Shown: positions 9,606 through 18,226 of the stretch, in pieces | How positions within the stretch are numbered: position 1 is the stretch's first letter | Layout of the letters: every line of letters begins with the position of its first letter | Assembly (NCBI RefSeq): GCF_039526245.1 | Contig: NZ_BAAAIV010000025.1 | Span: 240,159-304,158, forward strand | Origin: Arthrobacter_H rhombi | GTDB lineage: Bacteria > Actinomycetota > Actinomycetes > Actinomycetales > Micrococcaceae | DNA: 64,000 bases | Direction of reading: 5' to 3' | The notes under the pieces: generated by a model | What the model was told of the DNA's origin: nothing | The model's database searches: none | The model's input: the letters and a program-made list of their open reading frames with translations, nothing else | Position numbers and translations under genes: made by a program

Positions 9606-10582
9606 CCCTTGCCTCCTAGGTCGTTGCCCGTCGGCGCGGTGGTGGCCGCGGCGACTCCGGGTGGCACCGGCCCCGCGGTGTCCTTGCGCCGCCCAGTTCC
9701 CCGGGAGTAGCGCTTCTCGATGAAGTGCTGCCCGATCATGAGCAGCGAGGTGAAGAGCAGGTACCAGATGGAAGCGACGATCAGCAGCGGCACCGGGGTG
9801 AACGTCACCGCCGAGATCCCGCGGGATACCCCGTACAAGTCGATGCTCAGCGGAATCGCCGCCACCAGCGAGGTGGTCTTCAGCATGGAGATCACCTCGT
9901 TGCCGGTCGGCGGGATGATGATCTTCATGGCCTGGGGGACCACGATGTGCCGCATGGTCTGCCCCCACGACATGGCCAACGCCTTCGAGGCCTCCTCCTG
10001 GCCCTCGTCGACGGACAGCAGCCCCGCACGCACGATCTCTGACATGTAGGCTGCCTCGTTCAGGGCCAAACCGATGATCGCGGTGATGAACAGGTTCGTG
10101 AAGACGTCGTTGGGCACCGTCAGCCAGGGCTCCATGAACGGGATGCCGAAGGTGAAGACGGGGTAGATCAGGGCGACGATGCCCCAGAACACCAACTGCA
10201 CGTACACCGGCGTCCCGCGGAAGATCCACAGGTACAGCCAGGCGACGCTCTTGACCACGGGGTTCGGGGAGAGCCGCATGATGGCCAGCAGCAGGCCCAG
10301 GGCGATCGCGATGACCATGGAGTAGACGGTCAGTTGCAAGGTGACCAACGCGGCGGCGCTGATGCGCCGGTCGAAGAGGTACTTGCCGACATCCGCCCAC
10401 CCGTAGTCCTCGCGCTGGGCTGCATCGATGAGGAAGACCGCCAGCCCCAGCACGAGGACGACGGCGACGAGCATGCGCCAGGGGTGGCGCAGCGGAATGG
10501 CGCGGATCGCCTCCCCCTCCGACGTTTCGGAGGCGGCAGACGTGGTCGGTGGCGGGCCGCCCGCCACGGGGTCGGGACTCAC
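9602..10582 (-). CDS. polar amino-acid ABC transporter, permease
   Basis: 326 residues with a GTG start at 10580-10582. The conserved permease loop is EAAYMSEIVRAGLLSVDEGQ (residues about 178-197), followed by A-(x)4-W and QAMKIIIPPTGNE, which is the HisM/GlnP-type interaction segment with the ATPase. There is an extra N-terminal cytoplasmic stretch of about 35 residues and a Pro/Ala-rich C-terminal tail. The single permease probably forms a homodimer with the downstream ATPase and the upstream binding lipoprotein. Confidence 0.88.
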   Translation of the reverse strand: MSPDPVAGGPPPTTSAASETSEGEAIRAIPLRHPWRMLVAVVLVLGLAVFLIDAAQREDYGWADVGKYLFDRRISAAALVTLQLTVYSMVIAIALGLLLAIMRLSPNPVVKSVAWLYLWIFRGTPVYVQLVFWGIVALIYPVFTFGIPFMEPWLTVPNDVFTNLFITAIIGLALNEAAYMSEIVRAGLLSVDEGQEEASKALAMSWGQTMRHIVVPQAMKIIIPPTGNEVISMLKTTSLVAAIPLSIDLYGVSRGISAVTFTPVPLLIVASIWYLLFTSLLMIGQHFIEKRYSRGTGRRKDTAGPVPPGVAAATTAPTGNDLGGKG

Positions 10583-10588
10583 CCCGGC

Positions 10589-11494
10589 CTACTTGTTGGC
10601 TGCGACGTTGAGGGCGGCCTTCTGGACTCCGCCGCTCTCGACGCCCCACTGGGAGAGGATCTTGGTATAGCTGCCGTCGTCGATCAACGCCTGGAGCGTC
10701 TTCTGCAACACCGGGGTGAACGCACTGTCCTTGGCGACGGGGATGCCGTAGGGGGCCACCTCGAAGGCGTCGCCAGCGGTCTGGAGCTTTTCCTTGGTCT
10801 TCGAAATCGCATACAGGGTCACGGGTGAGTCGGCGCTCATCGCATCGACCTGCCCGATGACCAGCGCATTGGTCGCCTGGTCCTGGGCGTCGTACTTGAA
10901 GATCTCAATCGGCTTCTTGCCGGCCTTCACGCAGGCCTTCGACTTGGCCGGCACCTCGTGGGTGTCCTCATACGTGGTCGCCTGGACGGCGACCTTCAGC
11001 CCGCAGGCATTCTCCGGATCGACCGTCTTGCCGACCGGTGCCGCCCACTGGATGCCGGCGGAGTAGTAGTTCACGAAGTCGGCCTGCTTCTCCCGTTCGA
11101 GCGTATCGGTGAAGGAGGACATGCCCATGTCGTCCTTGCCGGCATTGACGGCCGGCAGGATGTTGTCGAACGTGCCGATGTCGAAATTCACCTTCAGGCC
11201 CAACGTGGCACCGATGGCCTTCGTCAGGTCCACCGACCAGCCCGCCGGGTCCCCGTTGCCGTCCTTGAACTCGTTCGGCGGGTAGTTGTTGGCCATGCCC
11301 ACATTGAGCACGCCGGCCTTCTGCATCTTTGCGGGCAGGAGGGCTGCCAACTCGTCGTTCTTCTTCACGGTCACCGCGGCGCTGCTGCCGGAGGCCTCCC
11401 CCTGGGGGGCGTCGGCTCCGCTGTTGTCCACGCAACCGGTCAGCATCAGGAAGGCGGCGGCGGTCAGGGCGGGAAGGGCAAATCGGGTTCTCAT
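10589..11494 (-). CDS. amino-acid ABC transporter substrate-binding lipoprotein
   Basis: 301 residues. A lipoprotein signal peptide ends in the lipobox LTGC (Cys at about residue 21). A family-3 solute-binding fold follows, with the typical GVLNVGMANNYPPNEF opening. The start at 11494 is preceded by GAGGA and gives a proper signal peptide, whereas the longer open frame does not. It is the first gene of the minus-strand operon with the permease and ATPase. The bound ligand is likely a polar amino acid and cannot be specified. Confidence 0.88.
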   Translation of the reverse strand: MRTRFALPALTAAAFLMLTGCVDNSGADAPQGEASGSSAAVTVKKNDELAALLPAKMQKAGVLNVGMANNYPPNEFKDGNGDPAGWSVDLTKAIGATLGLKVNFDIGTFDNILPAVNAGKDDMGMSSFTDTLEREKQADFVNYYSAGIQWAAPVGKTVDPENACGLKVAVQATTYEDTHEVPAKSKACVKAGKKPIEIFKYDAQDQATNALVIGQVDAMSADSPVTLYAISKTKEKLQTAGDAFEVAPYGIPVAKDSAFTPVLQKTLQALIDDGSYTKILSQWGVESGGVQKAALNVAANK

Positions 11495-11869
11495 GGTGTG
11501 TCCTCGAGGTGGAGGTCCCGCTTCGACGTTGAATACGGGAACTGCGGAAAGTACGGGTGATGGGCCTCGGCAGGTCGGGCCATGCGGCAACGATGGAGCC
11601 GGGCGGCTGCGTCAGGAGCAGGAAGGGACAGGTGCGTTCCCACTCGGTGGTCGACCCGACGGGTCGGAGCTCTGTGGCCGCGTACGTGGCGTTCCGGTTG
11701 ACGTGGGGATCCTGTAGCCCAGGAACCGCTGGTGGGGGGAGGCGCCTCTGGGCTCATGCTACGCCGCGGCCGCCCGGTATTCGGCCGCCGAGACCAGAAC
11801 GGAATGTCCTGCCCGTTCCTCGGTAGGCTGGCAGGGGCGGTTGTCGCCGGAAACCAGAGGAGTGATGTG
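11495..11869. other. intergenic region between divergent genes
   Basis: About 375 bases between the amino-acid transporter operon (minus) and a flavoprotein gene (plus). It holds one short inverted repeat, CGACCC/GGGTCG at 11652-11666 with a 3-base centre, which could be an operator or a hairpin in the leader of the transporter mRNA. No gene or known RNA family was recognised. Confidence 0.4.
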
Positions 11870-13129
11870 ATGGCTGGGTCCACCAGCAGGGACCCGATTC
11901 CGGGGTCGACGTCGGGACCGGGGGATTCCTCGGTCCTGGTCATTGGCGGCGGACTCGCAGGATTCTCCACGGTCCGGCAGCTGCGCGCCCTCGGCCACCG
12001 GGGAGTCATCCGCATGGTCGACCCCGAGGGCCTGCCGTATGACCGTCCACCCCTGAGCAAGGCCTACCTGCTCGGGAACACCGACCGGGCGGGCCTGCTG
12101 CTCGCCGATGCCTCCTGGGCAACAGGGAACGACGTCGGAATCCTCACCGGGGAGGTGGTGGCCATCCGGCCCGACCTGGGCCGGGCCGAACTGGCGGACG
12201 GGACGGTGCTGGAGGCCGACGTCCTGGTCCTGGCCACCGGCGGGACCGCCCGGCGGCTGCCCATCCCCGGCGGCGATCTGGACACCGTGTTGGAGCTGCG
12301 CACCCGCGCTGATGCCGACCGTCTGCGCGAGGTGCTGCGTCCCGGGTTGCGGTTGGCCGTTATCGGGGCCGGGCTGATCGGGGCCGAAACCGCGTCGGCA
12401 GCCCGGGAACTGGGGGCCGACGTCGTGCTCATCGACCCCATGGATCCGCCCCTGGTGCCCGCGGTGGGACCCGAACTGGCCCGCCGCCTGCATGACATGC
12501 ACGCCGATCGTGGGCTGGAAGTGATCACGGGTGTCCCCCGCTCCATCACCCGCAGCGGCACCAGCTACGCCATCGGGCTCGACGATGGCAGGACCATCGG
12601 CGCCGATGCCGTGCTGGTGGGGGTGGGCATCACCGCGAACACGGCGCTCGCCGAGGCCGCCGGGCTGGAAACGGAAGCGGGCGTCATCGTGGACGAACGC
12701 CAGCGCACCAGCCACCCGCGCGTCTACGCCGTCGGCGACGCCGCCCGGATCCGCAGCAGCGACGGGACCCTGCAGCGCCGTGCCGAGCACTGGGAAAGCG
12801 CGATGAACACCGGCCACACCGCGGCCGCGGCCATCGCCGGCGGAGACCTGCCCGCCCATGGGGCCAGCTGGTTCTGGTCGGACCGCCACGGCGTCCACGT
12901 CGAGGGTGTCGGTTCGATGACGGGCCAGGGGAGCACGGTGATCCGGGAGATCGACGGGAAACCGGCCATCGCGTTCCGCCTGGACGACGACGGCTACCTC
13001 ACCGGGTGCGCCGCCATCGACGGCGGGCTCGCGGTGCGGGCGGCCCGGAGGATCATCGACCGGCGGATCCGCGTGGATCCCGCCCAGCTGGCCGATCCCA
13101 CCGTGAACCTGAAGAAGCTGGCCCGCTAG
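11870..13129 (+). CDS. FAD-dependent NAD(P)H:ferredoxin reductase-like protein
   Basis: 419 residues. An FAD-binding GGGLAGF motif lies at about 28-34, a second dinucleotide fold GAGLIGAETA near 165-174 binds NAD(P)H, and VYAVGDAA near 285 is the C-terminal FAD motif. A Reductase_C-type domain (HWESAMNTGHTAA then WFWSDRHG) closes the protein. This is the layout of the rubredoxin/ferredoxin reductase components of cytochrome P450 or Rieske systems, but neither partner is next door. AGAGGAG precedes the ATG. Its stop overlaps the stop of the opposite gene in a shared CTAG. Confidence 0.82.
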   Translation: MAGSTSRDPIPGSTSGPGDSSVLVIGGGLAGFSTVRQLRALGHRGVIRMVDPEGLPYDRPPLSKAYLLGNTDRAGLLLADASWATGNDVGILTGEVVAIRPDLGRAELADGTVLEADVLVLATGGTARRLPIPGGDLDTVLELRTRADADRLREVLRPGLRLAVIGAGLIGAETASAARELGADVVLIDPMDPPLVPAVGPELARRLHDMHADRGLEVITGVPRSITRSGTSYAIGLDDGRTIGADAVLVGVGITANTALAEAAGLETEAGVIVDERQRTSHPRVYAVGDAARIRSSDGTLQRRAEHWESAMNTGHTAAAAIAGGDLPAHGASWFWSDRHGVHVEGVGSMTGQGSTVIREIDGKPAIAFRLDDDGYLTGCAAIDGGLAVRAARRIIDRRIRVDPAQLADPTVNLKKLAR

Positions 13130-14202
13130 CCTTTTCCTGGGTCGTCGCCGTCGGCTGCGGCTTCCCGCCGGAGTTCGCGCCCCTGCTCGATGTCCTGCTC
13201 CTCCTGCCGGGCGAGCTTGTCGCTGGCCTTCGTGTCGCGCAGGGGCAGTTGCACCGCGTCCTCCGCGGGGATGCCGCCTTGGAGCTCGCGCCCGCGCTCC
13301 AGTTCGGCGTCGAATTCGGCCCCGAGCAGCAGCGAGAGGTTGGCGATCCAGATCCACAGGAGCATGACGATGACCCCGCCGATGGCGCCGTAGGTCTTGT
13401 TGTAGTTCCCGAAGTTGCTGACGTAGAAGAAGAACCCCAGGGTGGCGATGGCGAGCACCACCAGGGCGATCACCGAACCCAGGCTGATCCACCTGAACCG
13501 GGGCTGCTTGACGTTGGGTGTGCCGTAGTAGAGCACGGCGATCAGCACGACGGCGAAGAGCACCAAGATGGGCCATTTGGCGATGCTCCACACCATGACC
13601 GCTGTTTCGCCGAGACCCACCGCATCGCCGAGGGTCCGGGCAATGGGCCCCGAGACCACCAGCAGGATCGCCATGAAGACCGCGATGAGCAGCATGACGA
13701 GCGTGACCAGGAGCATCAACGGGCGCAGCTTGTAGAACGGACGTCCCTCCTCGACCCCGTAGATGCGGTTCAGGGCTCGGCCGAACGCCCCGACATAGCC
13801 CGACGCGGACCACAGGGCACCCAACAGGCCGGCGACCAGCGCGAAGCCCGCCGAGGGGGCGCTGGCCAGCTGTTCGATCGGCTGGCGCAGCGTGTCGGCG
13901 ACCTGGGGGCTGGCCACGTCCTCGAGGATGCGCATCATCGTCTGGGTGGTCGATTTCGCCTGGCCCACGACGCCGAGCAGCGAGACCAGGGCCAGCAGCG
14001 CGGGGAACAAGGAGAGGACAGCGAAGTAGGTCAGCGACGCCGCCAGATCGGTGCATTTGTCGCGGGTGAATTCCCGGAGGGTGCGTGTGAGCACGTACTT
14101 CCAGGACCTGCCCGTCAACTCCGGCGGCGCCGAGGGCTTGCCCGCACCGTCGGCCGGAGGCGTGGTCCCGGGGGCCGGGTCTGTCTGGTGTCGCGGGGTC
14201 AT
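13126..14202 (-). CDS. YihY/BrkB-family inner-membrane protein
   Basis: 358 residues with about six membrane helices. Characteristic family segments are DKCTDLAASLTYFAVLSLFPALL (near 50-72), GLLGALWSASGYVGAFGRALNRIYGVEE (near 118) and GGVIVMLLWIWIANLSLLLGAEFDAE near 300. The family was once annotated as ribonuclease BN and its function is unsettled. The C-terminal 60 residues are charged. The start at 14202 follows GAGGAGG. It ends convergently with the preceding gene, the two stop codons sharing bases 13126-13129. Confidence 0.85.
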   Translation of the reverse strand: MTPRHQTDPAPGTTPPADGAGKPSAPPELTGRSWKYVLTRTLREFTRDKCTDLAASLTYFAVLSLFPALLALVSLLGVVGQAKSTTQTMMRILEDVASPQVADTLRQPIEQLASAPSAGFALVAGLLGALWSASGYVGAFGRALNRIYGVEEGRPFYKLRPLMLLVTLVMLLIAVFMAILLVVSGPIARTLGDAVGLGETAVMVWSIAKWPILVLFAVVLIAVLYYGTPNVKQPRFRWISLGSVIALVVLAIATLGFFFYVSNFGNYNKTYGAIGGVIVMLLWIWIANLSLLLGAEFDAELERGRELQGGIPAEDAVQLPLRDTKASDKLARQEEQDIEQGRELRREAAADGDDPGKG

Positions 14203-14394
14203 CCGAAACCTCCTCGGGGAAGTGGGTGGTCGTCGAAGCATCTGTGGGGAAGTCAAACATGTGCGGGATCCGCGCCACAACCGAGCGGGTCGCCGTGGTG
14301 GCCATATTCCACCCACGGGCACCTAGTCGGGGCGGACCCACCGGTCAAGGACAAGTCAGCAGATGTCGTCGCGTGGCTCCGCCTGACGCACTGA

Positions 14395-14520
14395 CGGGCC
14401 GCGAACCCCTCAACAGCGGGTGGAAGGCTCCGTCATGTGACCCGAAAATACGTCGGCAACCGCCACATGACGGCCCGCTTGAGGCGCGGGGCGCGGATGG
14501 GGTCCCATCGAAGCATGGCA
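14395..14520 (+). promoter_or_regulatory. candidate SAM-sensing riboswitch leader (SAM-I/IV type)
   Basis: The region before the organosulfur-type operon has a 10-bp perfect stem, CCGTCATGTG at 14430-14439 and CACATGACGG at 14464-14473. It encloses CGGCAACC at 14454-14461, the sequence typical of the SAM-I/SAM-IV core, and is preceded by AGCGGGTGGAAGG, which resembles the S-box 5' strand. The rest of the fold could not be matched confidently. Control of sulfur acquisition by S-adenosylmethionine would make sense for the downstream genes. A covariance-model search would settle it. Confidence 0.4.
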
Positions 14521-14562
14521 TCCACCTCTCCGCGAGGATGCCGCCGACGTCAAGGAGCATCC

Positions 14563-16293
14563 GTGGAAAATCGCCAGCCGGCGTACCAGGCACCACCAGA
14601 TCCGACCGTCCGTTCGCGGTATCGCCGCACGGACGGGACAACGCGCCACACGAGGGCGCTGGCCGCCACGATGGCGGTGCTCGCCCTCGCCCTGAGCGCG
14701 TGTGGAGGGACCAGCCGGGCAGACACCGGGGCCTCCGGGGGCAAACCCGTCACCGGGGGGACGTTGACCTTTGCCACCGGTGACGTCGAGCCGGCGTGCC
14801 TGGATCCCATCGTCTCCGGGAACGTCCCCCAGGCGCTGGTGTCCACGCAGTACCTGGAACCGCTGTTCTTCCAGAACGACGACGGCGACATCCTTCCGTG
14901 GCTGGCCACGCGGTGGAAGTGGTCCAAGGACCGCCTCTCCCTGGACATCACCGTCCGCGATGACGTGCACTTCACCGACGGCCAGCAGCTGAACGCGCAG
15001 ACCATCATCGACAACGTCGCCTACATCAAGGACCCGAAGACGCTTTCCAGCACCGCGCTGTTGGCGGTCGAGAAGGTCGCCTCCGTCGAAAAGGTCGACG
15101 AGTTCACCGCCCGGCTGCATCTCTCCGAACGCGACAACGCCCTGCTGGAGCATTTCTCCCAGGTCTGGCTGCCGATCCAGTCGCAGAAGGCACTGGCCCG
15201 CGGCGCCGACGCCAATTGCCTCTCGCCGGTCGGGACCGGACCGTTCACCGTCCAGCGGTGGGACAAGCAGCAGGAGGTAGTGCTCACGCGCAATGAGGAC
15301 TACGGCACGCCACCGCCCACGGCCGGGCACACGGGGCCGGCCTACCTGGACAAGATCATCTGGCGTTTCCTGCCCGACCACGCCGCCCGGTTCGCCGCCC
15401 TGCAATCCGGCGAGATCGACGCCATCGACGTCCTGCAGCCGCAAAACGCCGTCGCGGCGGATGCCGACCCGGCCCTGGACACGCTGATCGGATCCCGCCC
15501 TGGCCACGTGGTGAACCTGACGTTCAACACCACCACCGACCCCTTTGAGGACGTCAGGGTCCGCGAGGCCTTCGTGAGGTCCGTCGACGTCGATGCGGCG
15601 CTGAAGAGCATCTTCATGGGCACCGTCCCGCGGTCGAACTCGGTGCTGAGCAGCATCACGAAATACAACGTGCAGGAACCGGCCGTCTACTCCACCGATG
15701 TGGAGAAGGCGAACCGGCTGTTGGATCAGGCAGGCTGGACCGCCCGCGATGCGGAGGGTTACCGGAGCAAGGACGGGAAGCGGTTGGGGACCACTGTCAT
15801 CCAGAATGACTCGATCCTCGTTCCGGTGTCGGTCCTCGAGCAGTTCCAGGCCAGCGCCAAGGCCGTCGGGTTCGACCTGCGGATCAGCCAGGAGGAGACC
15901 TCCAGCTTCAACGCCCGGCGCTACTCCTGGGACTACGGGCTGTCCCCGCTCTACTACACGAAGAACTCCCCGTCGGTGCTAAACATCGTCTACGACTCCG
16001 CGCACATTCCCTCCGTCATCAAGGGCGGCTACCACGCCAACAACAACGGACTCACCGGTCCGGCGGCCGGGAAGATCGACGGCGCGCTGCGGGCCGCCGC
16101 AACCACCGGTGACGAGCACGCACGTGGCCGGCTCTACGCCCGGGCGCAACAGCTCATCGACGCCCAGTACCTCTCCCTGCCGATCTTCGACCAGCAGACC
16201 CGGCTCGGGTTCCGCGCGGACGTCGAAGGCGTCAAGCTCCTGTCCCCGTTGGGGATGCCCACCTTCTACGACACCTGGTTGGACCGATCATGA
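14563..16293 (+). CDS. peptide/nickel-type ABC transporter substrate-binding lipoprotein
   Basis: 576 residues from GTG 14563, which sits six bases after AAGGAGC; longer upstream starts lack a ribosome site. After about 35 hydrophilic residues there is a hydrophobic segment ending in the lipobox LSAC. The rest is a family-5 extracellular solute-binding protein (DppA/OppA/NikA fold), seen in LEPLFFQNDDGDILPWLATRW and FRADVEGV near the end. It opens a six-gene overlapping operon with two permeases, a fused ATPase and two flavin-linked oxidative enzymes, a combination typical of uptake and desulfonation or oxidation of organosulfur compounds. The ligand is inferred only. Confidence 0.85.
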   Translation: MENRQPAYQAPPDPTVRSRYRRTDGTTRHTRALAATMAVLALALSACGGTSRADTGASGGKPVTGGTLTFATGDVEPACLDPIVSGNVPQALVSTQYLEPLFFQNDDGDILPWLATRWKWSKDRLSLDITVRDDVHFTDGQQLNAQTIIDNVAYIKDPKTLSSTALLAVEKVASVEKVDEFTARLHLSERDNALLEHFSQVWLPIQSQKALARGADANCLSPVGTGPFTVQRWDKQQEVVLTRNEDYGTPPPTAGHTGPAYLDKIIWRFLPDHAARFAALQSGEIDAIDVLQPQNAVAADADPALDTLIGSRPGHVVNLTFNTTTDPFEDVRVREAFVRSVDVDAALKSIFMGTVPRSNSVLSSITKYNVQEPAVYSTDVEKANRLLDQAGWTARDAEGYRSKDGKRLGTTVIQNDSILVPVSVLEQFQASAKAVGFDLRISQEETSSFNARRYSWDYGLSPLYYTKNSPSVLNIVYDSAHIPSVIKGGYHANNNGLTGPAAGKIDGALRAAATTGDEHARGRLYARAQQLIDAQYLSLPIFDQQTRLGFRADVEGVKLLSPLGMPTFYDTWLDRS

Positions 16294-17312
16294 CGACACC
16301 CACCGAGACCCGGCCGGCGGTGCAGACCGCCCCCGCCGCCATACCCTCCGAGACCTCTGCACGACGACGGGGCCCGGCACCGTTCGCCCGGCTCGCCGTC
16401 CACCGCATCCTGGGTGCCGCCGTCGTGCTCTGGGCCGTCGCCACCCTGGCGTTCTTCGCCCTGCGGCTCGTCCCCGGCGACCCGGTGGACGCGCTGCTGG
16501 GTGGGCCGGGGAACAACGCCACCGAGGCGATGCGCCAGCAAGCGCGCGAGACCAACGGGCTGGACCGTCCGCTGCTGGTGCAGTACGCCGCCTACCTCGG
16601 CCGACTGGTCACCGGGGACCTGGGGCAGTCCTACCAACTCCGTGAACCGGTGGCCAAGATCCTGGGCGAACAGCTCGGCAGCACACTGCTGCTGGCGGTC
16701 CTTGCCCTGGCCATCGCGTGGGTGTTGGCCCTGGTGTTGGCCCTGTGGTCCGCCCGCGGCGGCCGCGTGGCCACCACAGTGGGCAACCTGTTGGAGGTCG
16801 TCTCCGCGGCGGTTCCGCACTTCTGGCTCGGCAGCCTGCTGATCCTGGTCTTCAGCGTCCAGCTGCAGTGGTTGCCGGCCACCAGCGGCGCCCCCGGGGC
16901 GCAGGGGCTCATCCTCCCGGTAGTGACCCTGGCGATCCCCCTGGCGGGATTCCTGGGGCAGGTGATGCGCGAATCGATGCTCACGGCCATGGAATCGCCG
17001 TTCGCCCTCTCGGCCCGGGCCCGTGGCGAATCGGAGACGCAGGTGAGTCTGCGACACGCCCTGCGCCACGCAGCCCTTCCGGCCATCGGCCTGTCCGGCT
17101 GGGCCATCGGATCGCTGATCAGCGGCGCAGTGGTCGTCGAGACCGTCTTTGCCCGTCCCGGCATCGGACGAACGCTGCTGCAATCGGTGCTGGTGCGCGA
17201 TGTCCCGCTGGTGCTCGGCGTCGTGGTCCTGGTTGCCGCGATCTACGTGGTGGTCACCCTGCTCGGTGACCTGGCCGACCGCCTGGCCGACCCGCGGTTG
17301 CGTGCCGCATGA
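16290..17312 (+). CDS. ABC transporter permease (DppB/OppB type)
   Basis: 340 residues, starting in the ATGA shared with the preceding gene. Six membrane helices are visible. The N-terminal helix is followed by FALRLVPGDPVDALLGG, the classic DppB-type motif. The ATPase-contact loop lies near residues 228-250 (ESMLTAMESPFALSARARGESE) and GAVVVETVFARPGIGRTLL near 290 is characteristic of the subfamily. It pairs with the next gene to form the membrane channel. Confidence 0.88.
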   Translation: MTTPTETRPAVQTAPAAIPSETSARRRGPAPFARLAVHRILGAAVVLWAVATLAFFALRLVPGDPVDALLGGPGNNATEAMRQQARETNGLDRPLLVQYAAYLGRLVTGDLGQSYQLREPVAKILGEQLGSTLLLAVLALAIAWVLALVLALWSARGGRVATTVGNLLEVVSAAVPHFWLGSLLILVFSVQLQWLPATSGAPGAQGLILPVVTLAIPLAGFLGQVMRESMLTAMESPFALSARARGESETQVSLRHALRHAALPAIGLSGWAIGSLISGAVVVETVFARPGIGRTLLQSVLVRDVPLVLGVVVLVAAIYVVVTLLGDLADRLADPRLRAA

Positions 17313-18226
17313 GCGCGCCGATCCCCGGAACCAGCCCGGTGGCCACCGCCGCGCCGGACGCCGGCTCCCACGCCCCGACCGACCCCGGTGTCCCGGGACC
17401 CGTGAGGAGGCGGAACCTCCTGCTCCGGATGGGCCCATCCATCCTGCTTCCGGCCGGCATCCTGGCGGTGCTGGTCGCCGCGGCGGCCATCCCGGGGCTG
17501 CTGGCCCCGTCCGGGCCGTTGACCATGGAACCGGCAGTGGCCTTCACCCCGCCCGGGCCCGGCCACTGGTTCGGCACCGATGAATCCGGGAGGGACGTCT
17601 TCTCCCGGGTCATCCATGGTGCGCGCAGCTCGCTGCTCATCGGCGTGCTGGCCACGGTCATCGGCCTGGGCGTCGCCACCGTGCTCGGGGCCCTGGCCGG
17701 ATTGGGCACCCGGACGCTGGACTTCGGGGTCTCGCGGTTCCTGGAGGTCCTCTTCGCGTTTCCCGGCCTGCTGCTGGCCCTGCTGGTCATCACCATCCTG
17801 GGCCCCGGCGTCGTCACCACGACGGTGGCCGTCGGGCTCTCCACCGCCCCCGGCTACGCCCGCATGATCCGTTCCCAGGTCCTCTCGGTGCGGCGCTCCG
17901 GCTATGTGGAGGCCTCGCTGGTGCAGGGGCGATCGCGGTGGTTCATCATCCGGCACCACATCCTGCCCAACGTAGCCGCGCCGCTGCTCGTCCTGGCCAC
18001 GCTGGGCATCGGGCAGGCCATCGTCTGGGCCTCGTCGCTGAGCTTCCTCGGGCTGGGAGCCACTCCGCCGGACCCGGAATGGGGGTCGATGCTCTCCAAC
18101 GGACGGCTCTACATCGGCAACGCCTGGTGGCTGACCGTCTTCCCCGGCCTGTGCATCGTGCTCAGCGCCGCCACCACCACCCTGCTCGGCCATGGCGTGC
18201 AACGACACCTGAAGGAGAACCGATGA
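17309..18226 (+). CDS. ABC transporter permease (DppC/OppC type)
   Basis: 305 residues, overlapping the preceding permease gene by four bases. HWFGTDESGRDVFSRVIHGARSSL near residues 86-109 is the DppC hallmark and the ATPase-contact loop is YVEASLVQGRSRWFIIRHHILPN near 195-217. Together with the preceding gene and the double ATPase that follows it forms a peptide/opine/nickel-type importer. Confidence 0.88.
   Translation: MSAPIPGTSPVATAAPDAGSHAPTDPGVPGPVRRRNLLLRMGPSILLPAGILAVLVAAAAIPGLLAPSGPLTMEPAVAFTPPGPGHWFGTDESGRDVFSRVIHGARSSLLIGVLATVIGLGVATVLGALAGLGTRTLDFGVSRFLEVLFAFPGLLLALLVITILGPGVVTTTVAVGLSTAPGYARMIRSQVLSVRRSGYVEASLVQGRSRWFIIRHHILPNVAAPLLVLATLGIGQAIVWASSLSFLGLGATPPDPEWGSMLSNGRLYIGNAWWLTVFPGLCIVLSAATTTLLGHGVQRHLKENR

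Noticed and set aside
11495..11869. Possible SAM or amino-acid riboswitch before the amino-acid transporter
   Set aside because: No GCAACC-type core or other known motif was found; only one small inverted repeat.
11759..14341. 860-codon minus-strand frame
   Set aside because: It runs through the antisense of the flavoprotein gene and an out-of-frame reading of the YihY gene; its composition is Gly/Arg/Pro-rich noise.
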